The position numbers were made by a program, and so were the translations under genes. Shown in pieces: positions 1 through 13,221 of a stretch of DNA of 64,000 nt (positions within the stretch are counted from its first letter, which is position 1; each line of letters opens with the position of its first letter). The notes under the pieces were generated by a model. It did no database searches. It worked only from the letters and a program-made list of their open reading frames with translations, and was not told the DNA's origin. Source of the stretch: Alligator mississippiensis (taxonomy: Eukaryota; Chordata; Crocodylia; Alligatoridae); NCBI RefSeq assembly GCF_030867095.1, contig NC_081826.1, positions 35,504,001-35,568,000 of the forward strand. The letters run 5' to 3'.

Positions 1-272
1 TCCTCTGGGCATCCCTGCACATGCAGCCAATCTACATACCTAAGGCTTAACCACCCCAGTGAAGCAGAATTAACTGTAGGTCTAAGCATGCCCAGGCGGC
101 CCCAGCCCCCCCAGTTATTCTCTGTTCTGACTGTATCCTCCAGAGCAGCTTAGTGAGCCAGGACATCTGGGCTCCATCGTGCTGGGGGAGGTGGAGCTGG
201 GAATGGTGTCCTGGGATGCTAGCGGACTGCCAATTGCTTGTTTTATTGGAGCAGACTGAAGTTACCCTAATA

Positions 273-632
273 TCATAAAAATCCTGTTATCTGGCATTTA
301 AGTAACTGGAATACTTTATCAACCAGAATTTCCGACCGGCCAGGCGGGCATGGGCTGGGGTGGGGAGGGGGCCAAGCTTACACATGGCGGCTGCTGCCAC
401 CCCTCACCACCCTGCACTGCAGCTGCTCCACGTGCAGCCACCGCCACCCCTGCCCCCCATCCTCCCTGCTCCACATGCAGCCAACGCCACCCCAACCCCT
501 CTTCCTCCCCCTCCCCTCCCCTCCCCCCCCCCGCTCTGTCTGGCCAAAAACCGCCGGCCTCAGGCAAGTGACATTTTTAGATACCTGGCACCCCCCATTC
601 CCCACTCATGCTGGATAACAGGGATTTTACTA
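273..632. mobile_element. Mariner/Tigger-like MITE with GC-rich core
   Basis: Left TCATAAAAATCCTGTTATCT and inverted right TAGTAAAATCCCTGTTATCC form terminal inverted repeats with TA on both sides (271-272, 633-634). The core (about 340-560) is C- and T-rich, with repeated CCACATGCAGCCA-like units, and codes for nothing recognisable. Confidence 0.55.
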
Positions 633-829
633 TACAAGCCAAGTAGCACAGCCCAGAGTTAACTCTTGCCTGAAGTAGTGAAACTTTGAGATGCTCAGAG
701 GGCACTTGGCATGAGTTAACGAGTTTTAATATTCAGACACTTAGGTTTTAAGTGCTCTTAGTATGGTCTAAGTGTAACAGGTAACTATTAGACACAAAGT
801 AATTGCAACTACAGACAGCCCTTATTTTA

Positions 830-905
830 GTTTAATAGCCAGGGCATTTGCACAGGGAGTAGGAAGCCTGGGTTTTAGATCCCTCTCTGGCAGAGAAGGT
901 TTTAG
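830..905 (+). mobile_element. tRNA-derived SINE head, decayed
   Basis: AGGGCATTTGCACAGGGAGTA and then CCTGGGTTTTAGATCCC follow the pattern of the tRNA-like head seen at 14939 and 63835: A-box remnant, spacer of about 25 bases, B-box GGTTTTAGATCC (871-882). Confidence 0.5.
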
Positions 906-2571
906 CTAACATTGCCAGCTTCTCAGAAATGTGTTGTAACCACCAGAGAGCACAGACTAATCATTGCCAAAGCTACTCTCCAGCCGTTCAATTGAAACCT
1001 ACCCACCAGGCAGACTCAGAGGAAAAGAGCAAGCCAGAGATGATGTGGGTCGGTGAGATGGACACTACTTGAAGGAAGGAGTCTCCGAGTTCTGGCCCTT
1101 GCCTCAGAGGAGCAGCTGACTTTCTACTAGTTATCCAATGACTACTAAACACCAAATACAAAAGTGCCATTGGGGTCAGGAACTGGGACCCGAATTTGCC
1201 AAATGTGTGTTTATCCAACATCCACATGCATTTCTACAAGGTCCTGACCCCCAGCTGTGGCACCAGACAGAGCTTTATGGTTAGGTCCCATTAAGGCATT
1301 GGGCTTCTGAGTCCCATTTTACATTGTGAACAGGGATTTAAGCTCTTTCCTACATAGAAAAAATCCAGCACCTCTCTCCAAGTTGCAGCACTCCCCTTTG
1401 ACTACAGGATGAATTTTCTGAAAGTTTTCACATAAATGAATTAGTTTCTGAATTACAATTAAGTAAAAAAAAATGGGTCCTTTAAGGCATTTAGTCTTTT
1501 CTTTGCCTTGGATACTCACAGGCTCTCCAAACTTTCAATGTGCTTAACATTCAGTGCTTTTTTTTTTTGCCAGAGCTATCTTTGAAGATGTTAGATTGTA
1601 TTTAAATGAAGCTCATAATGACTCTATCTACTTGTTATGACTACTCAGACTACAGACAGGGTCAGGTCAAAAGATAAAGAGTAAATTGCGAGTGGACTTA
1701 TTGTGAAAGAAGACATGGTTATGCCTCCTCAACAACCAGTCAGTCTGCAACATTGCATGTGATGAATCACAGTATAAGAAAGACTGGCCCAGAGGACACT
1801 AAAGTTCCTTAAAATTCTGTGCTTCCTACTCACTTGGATAGTAGTGACAACCCTCCATAACTTTTTGGAATTTAGTGGCAACCCCATTTCAAAAAATGAA
1901 ATTTCACTCATTTTTTTGAGTACAGAAAAATAATAGAACACTTCTTTTGTTTGGGAGACCTCAGAAAGAGCACAACAGTCAGAATGTTTTGACACCATGG
2001 ATTCCTATTTGACATCTCTTGATTTATCTTATTAGTCACGTGTAGGAATTTGCAAAATTAACAGCGCTAATAGTGCCAGCACCCCACAACATCTTTAAAA
2101 GGGTCTCTTGGCACCCCAGCTGAGAATCCCTAACCTAGCTGCTTTTTTCTGCTCTGTCTGCCCCAGGAGCAACTTAAAACATATCACATGGTTCTGTTTG
2201 CTCTTTGTGTATGAAATTTTTAATTAATTTTAAAGAAAATTATGTTAAGGTGGAGATAAGACTGAGCATGTTACCACACATTGCAAACCATTCATTACAA
2301 GTCCAGAAAACAGAACAAAACAATAAATCTGAATATATTCAGGTAAGAAATAAACCATTAAGGCAAGCAGACAACCTTAGTTCTGCCCAAGAGTGAAACC
2401 ATGTAGACAAAAACTAGGAAAAATATGAGTGTTTAAAAAGCAGTTTAATCTAACATGGGCCCACAAATACTAATAGGCCTTGATTGAAATAGTCGGGTTT
2501 TGCATGGGGTCACTACAGGGCAGAAATACAGTTGTTTGGATGCTTTAATGGTATATTTCAATGTGTTAAGG
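906..2571. other. No gene recognised
   Basis: AT-rich unique-looking sequence downstream of RIMS2. Short open frames on both strands lack any domain or splice support. Confidence 0.6.
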
Positions 2572-2860
2572 CAGGGATGTCCAACTTCTAAGTGGCTGGG
2601 GGACAAAAACCCTTCCAGCTGCACTAGCAAGGACCACATACCTGCAGGCCTCACTAGGACAAGCAATAGCACACCCCTGCCATCCCCCAAACCACATGCT
2701 GTTCAGGTGTATCCCCCCCATATAATTGTACCATGCACCCCCAGCTGCACCACACTGTGCTGCCTGATGCCTGGGACAGGGGTAGCATCTGACAAAGTAG
2801 ACTGTAGCCTATGAAAGCTCATGCTTCTCTGAATGAGTTACCTGTGTCACCCTGCCCTTC
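2572..2860. mobile_element. hAT-like repeat fragment
   Basis: Begins CAGGGATGTCCAACTTCTAA, close to the left end of the element at 32060 (CAGGTATTTCCAACTTCTGA), and both continue with a CTGGGGG stretch. The later part holds TAGCCTATGAAAGCTCATGC, a segment I recognise from common sauropsid interspersed repeats. The right end is not defined. Confidence 0.45.
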
Positions 2861-5800
2861 CTGACAGCTAAGTAACTTTCTCTACCATCACTGAGTACTT
2901 TCAGACATAATTCTATCTTAAGGTAGTTTTATATCTGGAAAAAATCAGTAAATATCCCATTTCTGATTTTTATTGGGCTGATGTTTTAATAAGTGTTTAA
3001 TAAACCCATTGTTATTTCTGAATAAAGCTCCACCTTCCTTTACAGGCATTTACTTTCTAAAGCAGTTTCTTATTTTAAAAATCCTTGAGATTCTGGTTTT
3101 TTGTAATTAAGTTTGCTTTACTGAAATTGGATACATACCCACACATGCGAAAAACATTTCTGAGCAGAGAAGAATTAGGAAAACTTCCTGTTTCCTAGAT
3201 GAATATCTTGCAGTATTACCCTGTAAGCTTACAACAGTGTTCTTCTGTGCAAATGGAAGTTCCACGTGCACCAGTGAAAATGTAATGACTGAAGCCAAGC
3301 TCACTGTACACTGATTAAAATGAATCTGTAAATACCACTCCACAAAGCTTGCTAACGCACATGCATGTAACACTTGAGAACATACATGCTCTTCAACATC
3401 CAACTACTGCTGGAGGACTCAGTTCTTATTGGGTTAGATGGAAACACAGTGCCACATACAGTGCACAGCACATAGTTAACATGCTGTATGAGCTGCAGTT
3501 ATGAGAATTAGTTTCTTCATTGGTTGTAAACAATCATATTGTATTAGCTGAATGCTGAAAAACACAATACTTCATAGTGGCTTTGTTACATTGTTACAGA
3601 GTTATTTCAGGATTTAAGGTGCTAAATCCAAAGCCCAGTAATTTGAGGATATACATTTTGGACTTGAGCATATCCAGGGCTAGTTAATTCTCCTTCACAG
3701 CAGGGTAAATTGGACTGCCTGGAGCACCATGCTGCTCCTGTACTGCTTCCACTAACTCAAGTACCTGCACTGCAATCTGCAGCACATGCATATCTCAAGG
3801 CTCTTTGCTTTATAGAGATAGCTCTGGGTGCCTAACTTGGAGCACCTGAGTTTACAAACTTTGACCTGCATGTAATATGCCCTGTGATCATGTTGCAGCC
3901 AGTGATGACCTGCTGAGTAAGTGAAGAGGAAGGCTGAATGTGAGGACTCATCTTTTCTGGGCATTGCAGCAGATGGTTTTTGCCTTGCTTATTTTGAGCA
4001 AGATCCTCCTCAGCTATTTTTTTCAGTTCTACGGGGATCCACAAAACCTCTCTAAAGGGCTGATCTATATTCTGGTTAAGTTAGGGACAGACTTAGCTGA
4101 GTTCAGTGGGAACTGGGTAAGGACCCAGATGTACAGTGCCCCCATGCAAGTCATGTTTGGAAAGCCAAAGGGTACAAATAAAAGCAGAGGAGATCCCCAC
4201 TAATGTAAACAGAATCATAACTGCAAGTTCCTGACTGAGCGCATCTATGAGACGTTAACTATGCAGTAGCTTAATAACACTGTGCAGTAGCGTGCCGGAC
4301 AAAACCTGTGCTAATACACTACTGTGCAGTAGTATTAGGCTACTGTGCAGTTAGCACCTGTAAAAACCCATGCCCTGGTGCTACTACACCGTAGTGCTAA
4401 TTTCTGTGCACTGATTTACGACTTGGTTATTAATGAACGTGTAGGTGCACTCTCTGCCTGCTAATGCTCATTTCCCCTTGTTTGGGTCTCTCAGATACTA
4501 CACTGAGGGGCACTTAGATATGTCTGTGCTGCTGAAAACTGCGAGTACTGGGACAGGAGGCCTTCATCTGTCTCTAGTGTGACAAAGTTATTGTTTTCTT
4601 CCAGGTGTTGCAACGACACGCATTTAAAGGATCAGTTCTGCACTGCTGCATTTCATCTGTGCCCAGCACTGGGAGAGAACGACACTTCAAATGTGAGCAA
4701 AAATGTGGGGACGCAAATCTGTCTGCATGCTTTGCAACATCGTCGGGCCTGACAAAGGTAACTGTAGGCTCTGTCTACACTGTGGCCGTTATTACTGTTT
4801 CAGCTACCACAACAGGGCTACGACAACCAGGGCCTCTGCAGGACATGGCTCTGCCAAAAGGAGCTCTTCAGTCAAAGCTACACCAGGGTCTGACAGAGCA
4901 GAAGCCAGGCACCCCCTGTGGGGGTTATACTGAGAACTGCACCAGCTGCTGTGTTTCTGCTTTTTCTTCTTAGTCTTCCTGTTCAGTTTATGGCATTTCC
5001 CGTTACCTCAGCATGGCTGGAAATGGATACTTTCCAGAAAGGGGGAACCCGAGAGTCTCTTTTATATAGCTCACTCCTGTGGAGCGCAGTGCTCTGTGCC
5101 TTCGGGCTTTGTGGGCTCCAAAGCAGCTCTGGCAGGTTCAGGCGTTTGTCCCACATTATGCCAGTTTCAAACGTTCACCTAAAGGGCTTCTGTGAGTGAA
5201 TCCCTAGTCTTTCGTTGTGCCTTGTTATCCATAGTCATGTCTGTTGTGTGCCTGGAGCAAGCTGTATAACACAGGAAACCAGGCTGGTACTGCCTTGACT
5301 GGGAAAATAAAACCTCCAGCACCTGGAGATGTATGTGGGAACAGGGGGCAGGGCAGGACCAGAGGGGACCAACAAATCCAAAAAGAGACTTAGTCGCTGT
5401 AACTGTGGGGTGTCTTGCCCCCCAGAGTAGAATCTAGAGCTCAGTGAGGTGCCTAACCTCCCTCTATGGCGCACAGGGAGAGTTAGCTGTCCGAGGGCAG
5501 AGCTAGAGACAAGTCCTACGCTGGCAAGGAGCCACACAGAGCTGGCCAGTAGGAAACACCTCAGAGAAGAACAGGTCCTCACAGCACCTTCCTCTTGGTG
5601 CAGGGAAGTCTGGAGGCTTCCCCTGGAGCTGGCACCTATGCTTTTTCTTTCAAAAAGCATAAAAAGTATCACTCTTCTCTTAAAGCATAACCAGAGGAGG
5701 GGCTGCTATCCCCCAGCCCCCACCTCTTCTGTACAGTAATGTAATGTTTACAGCACTTGCCTAAAGAAGCCGTGCTCCAATTCCCTTCACTTGCAGTTGT

Positions 5801-6844
5801 GAAGAGTCCTCTCCTGTGCCTGTTATACTCAGCATGTTCTAGGAATATCTGTCAGATCAAGCTACTCAGGCAATACTAGATGTAGGAACACCTGCTTTCT
5901 GGCTCCTAATCAGGCTGAAGCATAAATTAGGTGCTGAGCTGCTCAGCCCTGACAAGATTGAAGGACTTTTGAGCATAGGTAAAATGCAACTCTGGACACC
6001 CAGGGAACAGTAATATAAAAATAGTAAGGGGACTGTGGAATTTAGGCACCACCAGGGTTAGGCAGTAGCTGAACAGGCTTTGAGGACTGCAATTTCGATC
6101 TCAGTCACCTACATTTTACCAGACTCCTACATTAGGGGACCAACCTCCCTGCTACAGCTGGTCCTTTGTACCTCCCTTTATAACAGGGTCTCTGGGTTGT
6201 CCAGAATTGCACCTCTATAGAACAGGCTCCTCTGAAACTTAGAAGAAGTGCAGAATAGCCAGGTACAGCTCTGCTGCTGGCAACACCCTCTCTCCTCCTT
6301 CTGCTGACCCCTTGCTGGTCTGCACTGGAAACCCTGAGGTTTCTGTATAGATGGTGCAGGGCACCTACTATCTCCCTCTGAGATGGGAAGGGAGGTTTTT
6401 GGCCCAGCCTAGCTATAACAATATCCCATGCCTGTTGCCTTTGTAGTGGTAAATAGTTGAAGCAGGCTGCACCCAGCAGATGATCCTATAGCACCAGTGA
6501 GATGCTTTCAGAAAGGTAATTAATGGAAAAGTGCCAGCACATGGGGAGGGCATGTTTAGGTGCTGCTTATTCGAGTTGCTCTAGTAAAATGTTCTATTAG
6601 ACGGTTAAGGTAATTCTAGTTAAGTGCTCCAATGTAATTCTATTAAAATGCTCCAAAGTTAATGCTGCTAAGCAGAAACTAACAATAGATATGACAAAAA
6701 GTGTTCATATCCATGAGTAGTTACTTAACAGGGCTGATGCTAAGCTGAAGCTGAGGAGTCTGGACAAAATGGACCTGACCAGTATGTCCTTGCTGGACCT
6801 CCTAATGATGGTAAAACTCTCGATGAACTCATAGCCTATAACAG
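2861..6844. other. No gene recognised
   Basis: Mostly unique sequence apart from the palindromic patch at 4240-4450. Open frames of 122 and 145 codons at 4605-4973 (plus) and 5235-5672 (minus) show no family resemblance and are probably chance. Confidence 0.55.
4312..4337. repeat. 26-bp near-perfect palindrome
   Basis: TAATACACTACTGTGCAGTA followed by GTATTA reads almost the same on both strands. Nearby TACTGTGCAG occurs three more times (4265-4355) and the region 4240-4450 looks like a decayed inverted-repeat element. Confidence 0.6.
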
Positions 6845-7700
6845 CGGTGCTCAACCTTTTTGGCTGGGGGGGCCAGATGCAGAGGACCTGATCCCTCCGC
6901 AGGCCAGATCCAGCAGGGCTCCACCCATCAGCACAGAGTGGGGAGTGGGGCAGCCTGTCTCTGGTCCAGCTGTGTAGTGGAAGGGGGCTTAGGCCAGCCC
7001 CAATCTGGCCTCATGGCAGGGAAGGGCCTGGGACCCAGCCCTGATCCAGCCCCACAGGGGGAAATGGCAGCCCAGACCCAACCTGGTTGGATGGAGGAAA
7101 GGGGGCATGGCTTGGCCCTACAGTGGAAAGACATGGGCTGCCCTCTATCTAGCTGTATAGGGGGAGAGGGCATGGCCCAGCCCCAACCTGACCAGATAGA
7201 GGAAAGGAGCATGGCTCAACCCTGTGGCGGGGGGGCAGGGAAGTGCATGGCCTAGCCTCTACCTAGCCATTGTGGGGGTGGGGAGGGTCATGGCCCAGCT
7301 CCAACCCATCTCATGGGGCTTGGAGTTTTGGAAGCTGAGCAGGGTGGCAATATTGACTGTCACTGCTCCTGCACTGCTGAATTTCCTGGCCTGTGGGGAG
7401 CCCGGTGGGGGGTGAGTGGGGCGCTGAAGTGAAGGGGTGCCAACAGGCACTGCTCAGCCAGGGTGGGGCATGGGATGGAGCCGTGAGCAGCTCATTTGGA
7501 GGTGGAGGTGCAAGGACGGAGGGAGAGCAGCTCTCGCTGCTGCATGCGCTCCTGGGCAAGCATGAGGGGGCACGTGCCCCACAATCTGCGCGCAGGGCAA
7601 GTGTGGGCTGCCGCTGTGAGCTTTACCCTGGGCACCAAACTTTCTTGCCACAGTACTGGACCAGGGTACTGCCATGTTGTTTAGTCTCAATATAAGCTGC
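6845..7700. mobile_element. hAT-like element, right end not fixed
   Basis: Left end CAGCGGTGCTCAACCTTTTT is a typical hAT terminus, followed by GC-rich repeated segments (GCATGGCCCAGCCCCAACC-type units between 7000 and 7310) and an imperfect hairpin at 7318-7400 related to the elements at 10390 and 26751. No matching right end or 8-bp duplication was found. Confidence 0.5.
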
Positions 7701-8574
7701 TGCCACATGCCTGCTCTAAGCACTCTTTTTAACTAAGTCCCCTCGGGAAGGCAGAGTTGAAACAAAAAAATGCTAAAAAAAAATATGGAACTGAGCTTCT
7801 CAGTGTCACTAAAAATAACATGGCTTTCCTTGAAAGCAGATGATGCTTACGGTTTCATTATTAAGGAATGACTGGCTGATGTTCATTCTTTCCAGCCCAT
7901 GACTCTTAGCAAGAATTGCCATTGGGCCCTCAGTCCTACAGAACTGTGCTGAAGTCTTGTGGATTTGCTAGGTCGTTAGTCTATTGGCATCAAGGGTTTG
8001 TGCTACAATGTCATTCCAGGAAGCGTTTTGCAAACACACAAAGAGCTCTGTATGAATCATCTAATAGTAATAGGGCAACCTCTGGTGTCTTCCACCTACT
8101 GGGCCTTGATCTTACCTTTAAGTCAGTAGCAAAACTGCCACTAATTTAATGAAATCCTTGTGATAAACTGGCTAGTATATGTGTACTGCTGCACTCTAGT
8201 GGATAAATTACATGGGCGCATGTTTCTGAAGCTGGTTCTGCGTGGTGTTAGTTTGTAATGTAGCACATAGGCACGTTACATACTTTCTTTGAAGAGTCTC
8301 AGTGTTCTGAACCCGTACGTCTCATCGCTATCTGTCGTTCTGTTGTTTACAGTCTTCCTTTTTCACACCGAATAGCTATAGCCTCTTCCATATAATAGAC
8401 TTGAGCAATAGTGACTTAGAGGAAGGGCATTACTAGTAATTCGTGTTAGATGGCTGTGGCAGTATGAATAGAGTCAGGTTGCTTTGAACTTTTGAGCTCT
8501 TGCCTTCTCCCTCTCCTCTCTGACATTTTGAAAATCTAGAGAGACTACATAACCAAAATGAAGCCAAAAGCCAT
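7701..8574. other. No gene recognised
   Basis: AT-rich sequence between a hAT-like element and a SINE. I see nothing in it. Confidence 0.55.
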
Positions 8575-8875
8575 TGTTAAGAATTAGAAATGAAGCACTC
8601 AAAATCAGGAAATGTGACTGGTTAAGATCCTTTTACTACTCTTTCCTACTGCTGTTATTGTTAAGTGCTGGTAGCACCTTGAGGCATCAATCAACCCTGG
8701 AACTATACACTCCACAAATCTCAGGGAAAATCTCCCCAAGTGTCAGACCAACAGGACAATGGAAGAAGCTACCCAGGAAAGCTGGAGAAATCAAACTACC
8801 ATCTAGACAGGAATCAAACCTACCTGATCAGAGTCCCAGGCTAGTGCCTCAGCCACAAGCTTATCTTTCCTCTTT
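8575..8875 (-). mobile_element. tRNA-derived SINE, minus strand
   Basis: On the minus strand an A-box-like TGGCTGAGGCACTAG (8855-8841) precedes a B-box GGTTTGATTCC (8820-8810) by about 20 bases, as in tRNA promoters. A non-tRNA body follows toward 8575; its end is not defined. Confidence 0.6.
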
Positions 8876-10389
8876 GGCATAGCATTTTAATTCTGTGAAA
8901 AGTCAGTGCAAGGATTTTTATTGTTGGTTTTATTTACTGTCTTGTATTAAATTAATTTATGTCATAGAGATGACAGCTTTGCAATATGAGTCAGTTCATG
9001 GTGTGTGTGATTCCCACATCTGCCTCTTTGGATAAAGAGAAGGCTTCAGAGCCCAGGGCACTCAATCCAGCCCTAAATTTACCTTTTGTTTTAAGGAAAA
9101 TCATCTCCAGCAACTATAGTTCAACTACTCTTATGGAGAAGAATATTTGTTAAGTAATGGTGTTAATTGCTAACACATAAGTAATCAGAAGAATGTGTTC
9201 ACGTCAACCCCCAAAACCTTTTCCATTTTCAGAAAATATATTCATGCATCAGTATTTTTTGTACTAAAATGCATAATTTAGAGTTTGTTTTCTGAGCAAA
9301 CATTGTGTTAATTAAGGTCAAATTCCTGCCAACACTATGGAGATTGCATATTTATCATTTTGAATGATGCTAAACTCTCATTAATTTAATATCCACATTA
9401 TGAATGCATCTCAGAATTATTTGACAGCTGAGCACCTGGAACATTATGGCAATCCTGAAGTCACGTCTAATCAGGTTAATGATTTACATTATGCACAAAA
9501 TCTCTGATCATATGAATCTGGATGACACTACCTAGGAAGCAAACGCAGGTGTCACAGTTAGCAAAGGTCAGCAAGGGTGCGCTAATGACATAAATGCTTG
9601 TGGTGTGAACACTGAGTTTCCACGTTTTAGGGCTTTCCAAATGAATAATTGAGCTTTCAGAAATATAACCTGTGCAGAAAATTCTCCCTTTGTTTTTTTT
9701 CCTGTTTCTATTTCGTTGAAATCTAATTTGTGTTTTCAAATAATGAAGCCATTATGAGAACAGGCCTAGTCTGCAGTTATAGTCACCAAGCCCTAAGCTT
9801 CCACTACACTCCTCAGATATAGACTTAAATAAAATTTGGGCACCAGATAAGGAGGTACAATGATTATGATTGTTTTATGCTAGTATTAAGTTTGGTGTCT
9901 AATATGCATTTATGTAGGGGTATAGTAACAGGGTGGTTAAGGTGTCTTGCAATGGCTTCATAAGCATGACTCTGGACTTGGGCCAAAGGCTGTCTGTAGG
10001 CAGCCCAGATGTAGACAGGCACCTGGTTATTTGGGTTGGGGAATTAAAGCTCTGATTAAAGCACTTTTTTATGTGACTCTTAAACATGTTAGTCCTATAG
10101 GCTACTAGGCTTGCCATAGCTTTTGAACTTTTTTTTGATACACTTATATGCAGAACAGTAATTCTCAGGAGAGAAGGTAAACGATAGCAGAAAAATCCAG
10201 GAAAAAGTTGGCTGTGATCTGCTCTGTTTATGTGAAATAAATGTTGAGAAGAGACTGTAGCAAATGCTCGAAGTTAGCTGAAAAGACAGTGGCTGAAACA
10301 TATTTGTGTGGAAGTCTTTGAAGTGAAGCAGCATAATGGCTAAGCCTGCTGCCAGAGGCCCTCTCTTCTCATGGAGTGTAGCACTTGAA
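8876..10389. other. No gene recognised
   Basis: AT-rich unique-looking sequence. No coding or repeat signal that I can support. Confidence 0.6.
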
Positions 10390-10830
10390 CAGTGGTGCTC
10401 AACTTATCTGGCCCCCAGGCTAGATGAGGGGCATGGAGCTGGTCCACAGGCTGGATCCTGTGCATGGGGTTAGTCCACATCCAGTTCCAGCATGGTGTTG
10501 GTGGGTGGTGTTACTCTGCCAACCCAATCCTATGTGTGAGATCTGGCCACAGAACAGCTCTGGGCACTGGCCAAACCCAAGCCCCATGTACCACACGATT
10601 CAGCATACAAGGAAATGTCATCCAGCCCTTGGGGTCCCTACAGGTTTGGAAATTTGGCAGCAGGGGAGCAGGGGCAGTGGTAATTTGCTGCAGCTCTAGA
10701 AGCAATTAATGCTGCCCCTGCTCCCCTACTGCCAGATTTCCAGACCTGTGGGGAGAGAGCCCTGTGGGCTGGATGACATAGCTCTTAGGCTGGATCTGGC
10801 CCATGGTCCACACTTGAAAGCTACACTCAG
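10390..10830. mobile_element. hAT-like element with internal hairpin
   Basis: Left end CAGTGGTGCTCAACTTATCT is hAT-like; the right end is decayed (inverted TTCAAG near 10812). Inside, CAGGTTTGGAAATTTGGCAG at about 10642 recurs inverted at about 10733-10752, giving a hairpin with arms of about 45 bases (10637-10680 and 10706-10755). Similar internal sequence occurs at 7318-7400 and 26800-26880, so it is a family. Confidence 0.65.
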
Positions 10831-11847
10831 ACCTGAAATTCCACTTTGTACTGCTCATCATATGCCTGGGAGCATGACTGCTGTAAACTGCCACATGCAG
10901 GCTGCAAAACATAGCTTGAGTGCAGCATGTGTTGGAAGGAGAAAGGCTGCTGGCAGGCTGTGGTCTTTGTGAGCTAAGCATGGTAATGTAAGCATCTAAT
11001 TGCATGTTTGTTTGGCTTTTTTCTTCTAAACATGTTGTAGTCTGCAGTGGTATAAATAAAATAATTTGGTGTAAAACATTATCCTCTGCAAAGTCTAACA
11101 GAATAGCCTATGCTCCTTCTCCACAGGCAGTGCAGGTTCCTCAGCACTAATTAACAGAGAGCAAGTTGTATAGCATAGTCTTTTGTATCTGTTTCCTGAA
11201 CCACTGAAAAACAGAAAGATCCAGACCAACATCAACATGAGGATTTGTTGTAGGAAGCCCATTGACATAGGAAGTGGGAGGTTATATCCAGGAGAGAAAA
11301 CTCTTACAGTGTTTTCACATTTAACCCAACCCAAATGTCTGTAATCTGTCTCATATTTCCTTGTGCTTTACAGCATCCTTATGGATTCAGGCAGCATAGC
11401 TTGCACTCGGTGCTAATAGCCTTATAGATCAGTCATGTCAGCCTACTACAGGATGAATGCTTTTTCAGGAGAGCTCTGTTTCTCTGAGGTAGTTTTTATT
11501 TACATTTGCTAAATTCTGTAGGCTCTGGCAGAGAAAATACATTATGTTCGGCAGTTGTTGTACAGGGATTTAAAAGCAGGTAATAAAACTTTTATGGAAG
11601 TGCTTTCTGTCCTAAACTAACACAAATGATTTAAGTGAAGCTTTTGGCTCACTGGGGCCAGTCCAGCACATTGACATTACACAATGATGGAGTTTGCTTC
11701 TTCTCTGGTTCAGCACGAAGGTTTTGGGTTGATGGTGGGGAGACCACTCCCATATACCTTTCCCTGGCAAAGCTCCCTTGAAGGCAAAATAATGAAATTC
11801 CAGGTAAATTATTGCCCTTCCTAAATATACAAATGACATCCTGATTG
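10831..11847. other. No gene recognised
   Basis: Unique-looking sequence between a hAT-like element and the CR1/LTR cluster. I see nothing in it. Confidence 0.55.
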
Positions 11848-12663
11848 AAAAATCATGGAACAGGTCCTTAAGGAATCCATTTTTGAGCACTTGGAGGAGA
11901 AGGTGATTAGGACTAGTCAGCATGGACTCACCAAGGGCAAGTTATGCCTGACCGACCTGATTGCCTTCTATGATGAGATGACAGGCTCTGTGGATGCGGG
12001 GAGACCAGAGGATGTGGTATACCTTGACTAGCAGGGCATTTGATATGGTCTCCCACAACATTCTCACAAGCAAGCTAAGGAAGTATGGGTTGGATGAAGG
12101 GACTGAAGGTGGATAGAAAATTGGCTGGATCATCAGGCTTAGAGGGTAGTAGTCAACGGCTCAATGTCTGTTGGCAGTCAGTATCAAGTAGAGTACCCCA
12201 GGGGTCAGTCCTGGGGCCAGTTTTGCTCAATATCTTCATCAATGACCTGGAAGATGGGATGGGGTGCATCCTCAGCAAGTTGGCAGATGACACCCAGCTG
12301 TGAGGAGTAGTAGACACACTGGAGGGTAAGGCTAGGATTCAGAGAGACCTCGACAAATTGGAGGACTGGAACAAAAGAAATCTCATGAGGCTCAATAAGG
12401 ACAAGTGCAAAGGCCTGCAGTTAGGACAGAACAATCCCATGCAGGCTATGGACCAACTGGCTAAGCAGCAGCTCTGGAAAAGGGACCTGGGGTGACAGTG
12501 GACAATAAGCTGAATATAAGCCAACAGTGTACCCATGCTGCCAAGATGGCTAACTGTATATTGGGCTGCCTTAGTAGGACCATTGCCAGCAGATCAAGGG
12601 AAGTGATTCGTCCCCTCTCTTCAGCACTGGTGAGACTACATCTGGAGTACCGTGTCCAGTTTT
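11848..12663 (+). mobile_element. CR1 LINE reverse transcriptase fragment
   Basis: Translation in shifting frames shows the CR1 RT core: a TKGK-like start region, [30 protein letters not shown] followed by DLEDG and ADDTQL (the YADD-type box, here ADD), then [11 protein letters not shown] and SALVRLHLEYRVQF. One in-frame stop follows ADDTQL. The 3' part is missing; the sequence switches to an oppositely oriented CR1 tail at about 12664. Confidence 0.9.
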
Positions 12664-12985
12664 TATTAATAGATTCATAGATGTTAGATTTGGAAGGAAT
12701 CTCAGTAAGTCATTGAGTCCAACCCCCTGCCCTGGGGTCAGACAACCCCAGCTAGGTGCTTGCTCAGTCTCCTCTTGAAGAGGGCACCACCTCCCTTGGA
12801 AGCCCATTCCAGATTCTGGCAACTCTTACTGTGAAGAAGTTCTTTCTAATGTCCAACCTAAATCTCCTCTCCATCAATTTGTGGCCATTGTTCCTAGTTA
12901 GTCCAGGGGGTGCCCTAGTAAATAGATCATCTCCTATTCTCTGCTGCCCTCCCCGATGAATTTATAGGCAGCCACAAAATCACCT
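12664..12985 (-). mobile_element. CR1 LINE 3' end, opposite orientation
   Basis: On the minus strand this reads from the CR1 C-terminal region (GDFVAAYKFIGEG-like) through the 3' UTR with GGGGGTTGGACTCAATGAC and ends in ATCTATGAATCTATT. It abuts the sense CR1 at 12663 and the retroviral leader at about 12986, so at least three elements are juxtaposed here. Confidence 0.85.
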
Positions 12986-13221
12986 CTCAGCCAGCCAAGT
13001 TCCTTAGACTTTTATATGCAGCCCAGTCATCAGAGGAGCTTCCTAAGGACCTGCTGCATAACCACAACCCATTCCGGGGTGATGCATGACAAGGCCACTG
13101 CTCCACTGGTTCTAGGGGGTTCCCTGACATCATCTTTTCCCAGTGCCTGGGACATGTTTTCTCCCTGCTTGACTCTATTGGGGTATACAACACCTCACAA
13201 TATTAAGCTCCTGCTAATAAA
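12986..13221 (-). pseudogene. Remnant of retroviral leader and start of gag region
   Basis: About 235 bases follow the primer-binding site before a CR1 fragment cuts the sequence. A short open stretch (13193-12987) exists but I recognise no gag domain in it. The provirus is lost beyond this point, so this is a broken leader rather than a gene. Confidence 0.4.

Noticed and set aside
4605..4973. Cys-rich frame resembling a zinc finger (CMLCN, CRLCLHC spacing)
   Set aside because: The cysteine spacing fits no zinc-finger family I know, there is no splice support, and the frame overlaps another of similar length.
10382..10818. CACTTGAA on both sides of the hAT-like element as a target duplication
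   Set aside because: The right copy coincides with the decayed terminal repeat itself, so the match is probably chance.
11848..12985. Opposed CR1 pieces as one LINE with a twin-priming 5' inversion
   Set aside because: In twin priming the inverted piece lies beyond the 5' end of the copy; here the sense RT piece lies on the 3'-tail side of the minus-strand copy, so two separate insertions fit better.
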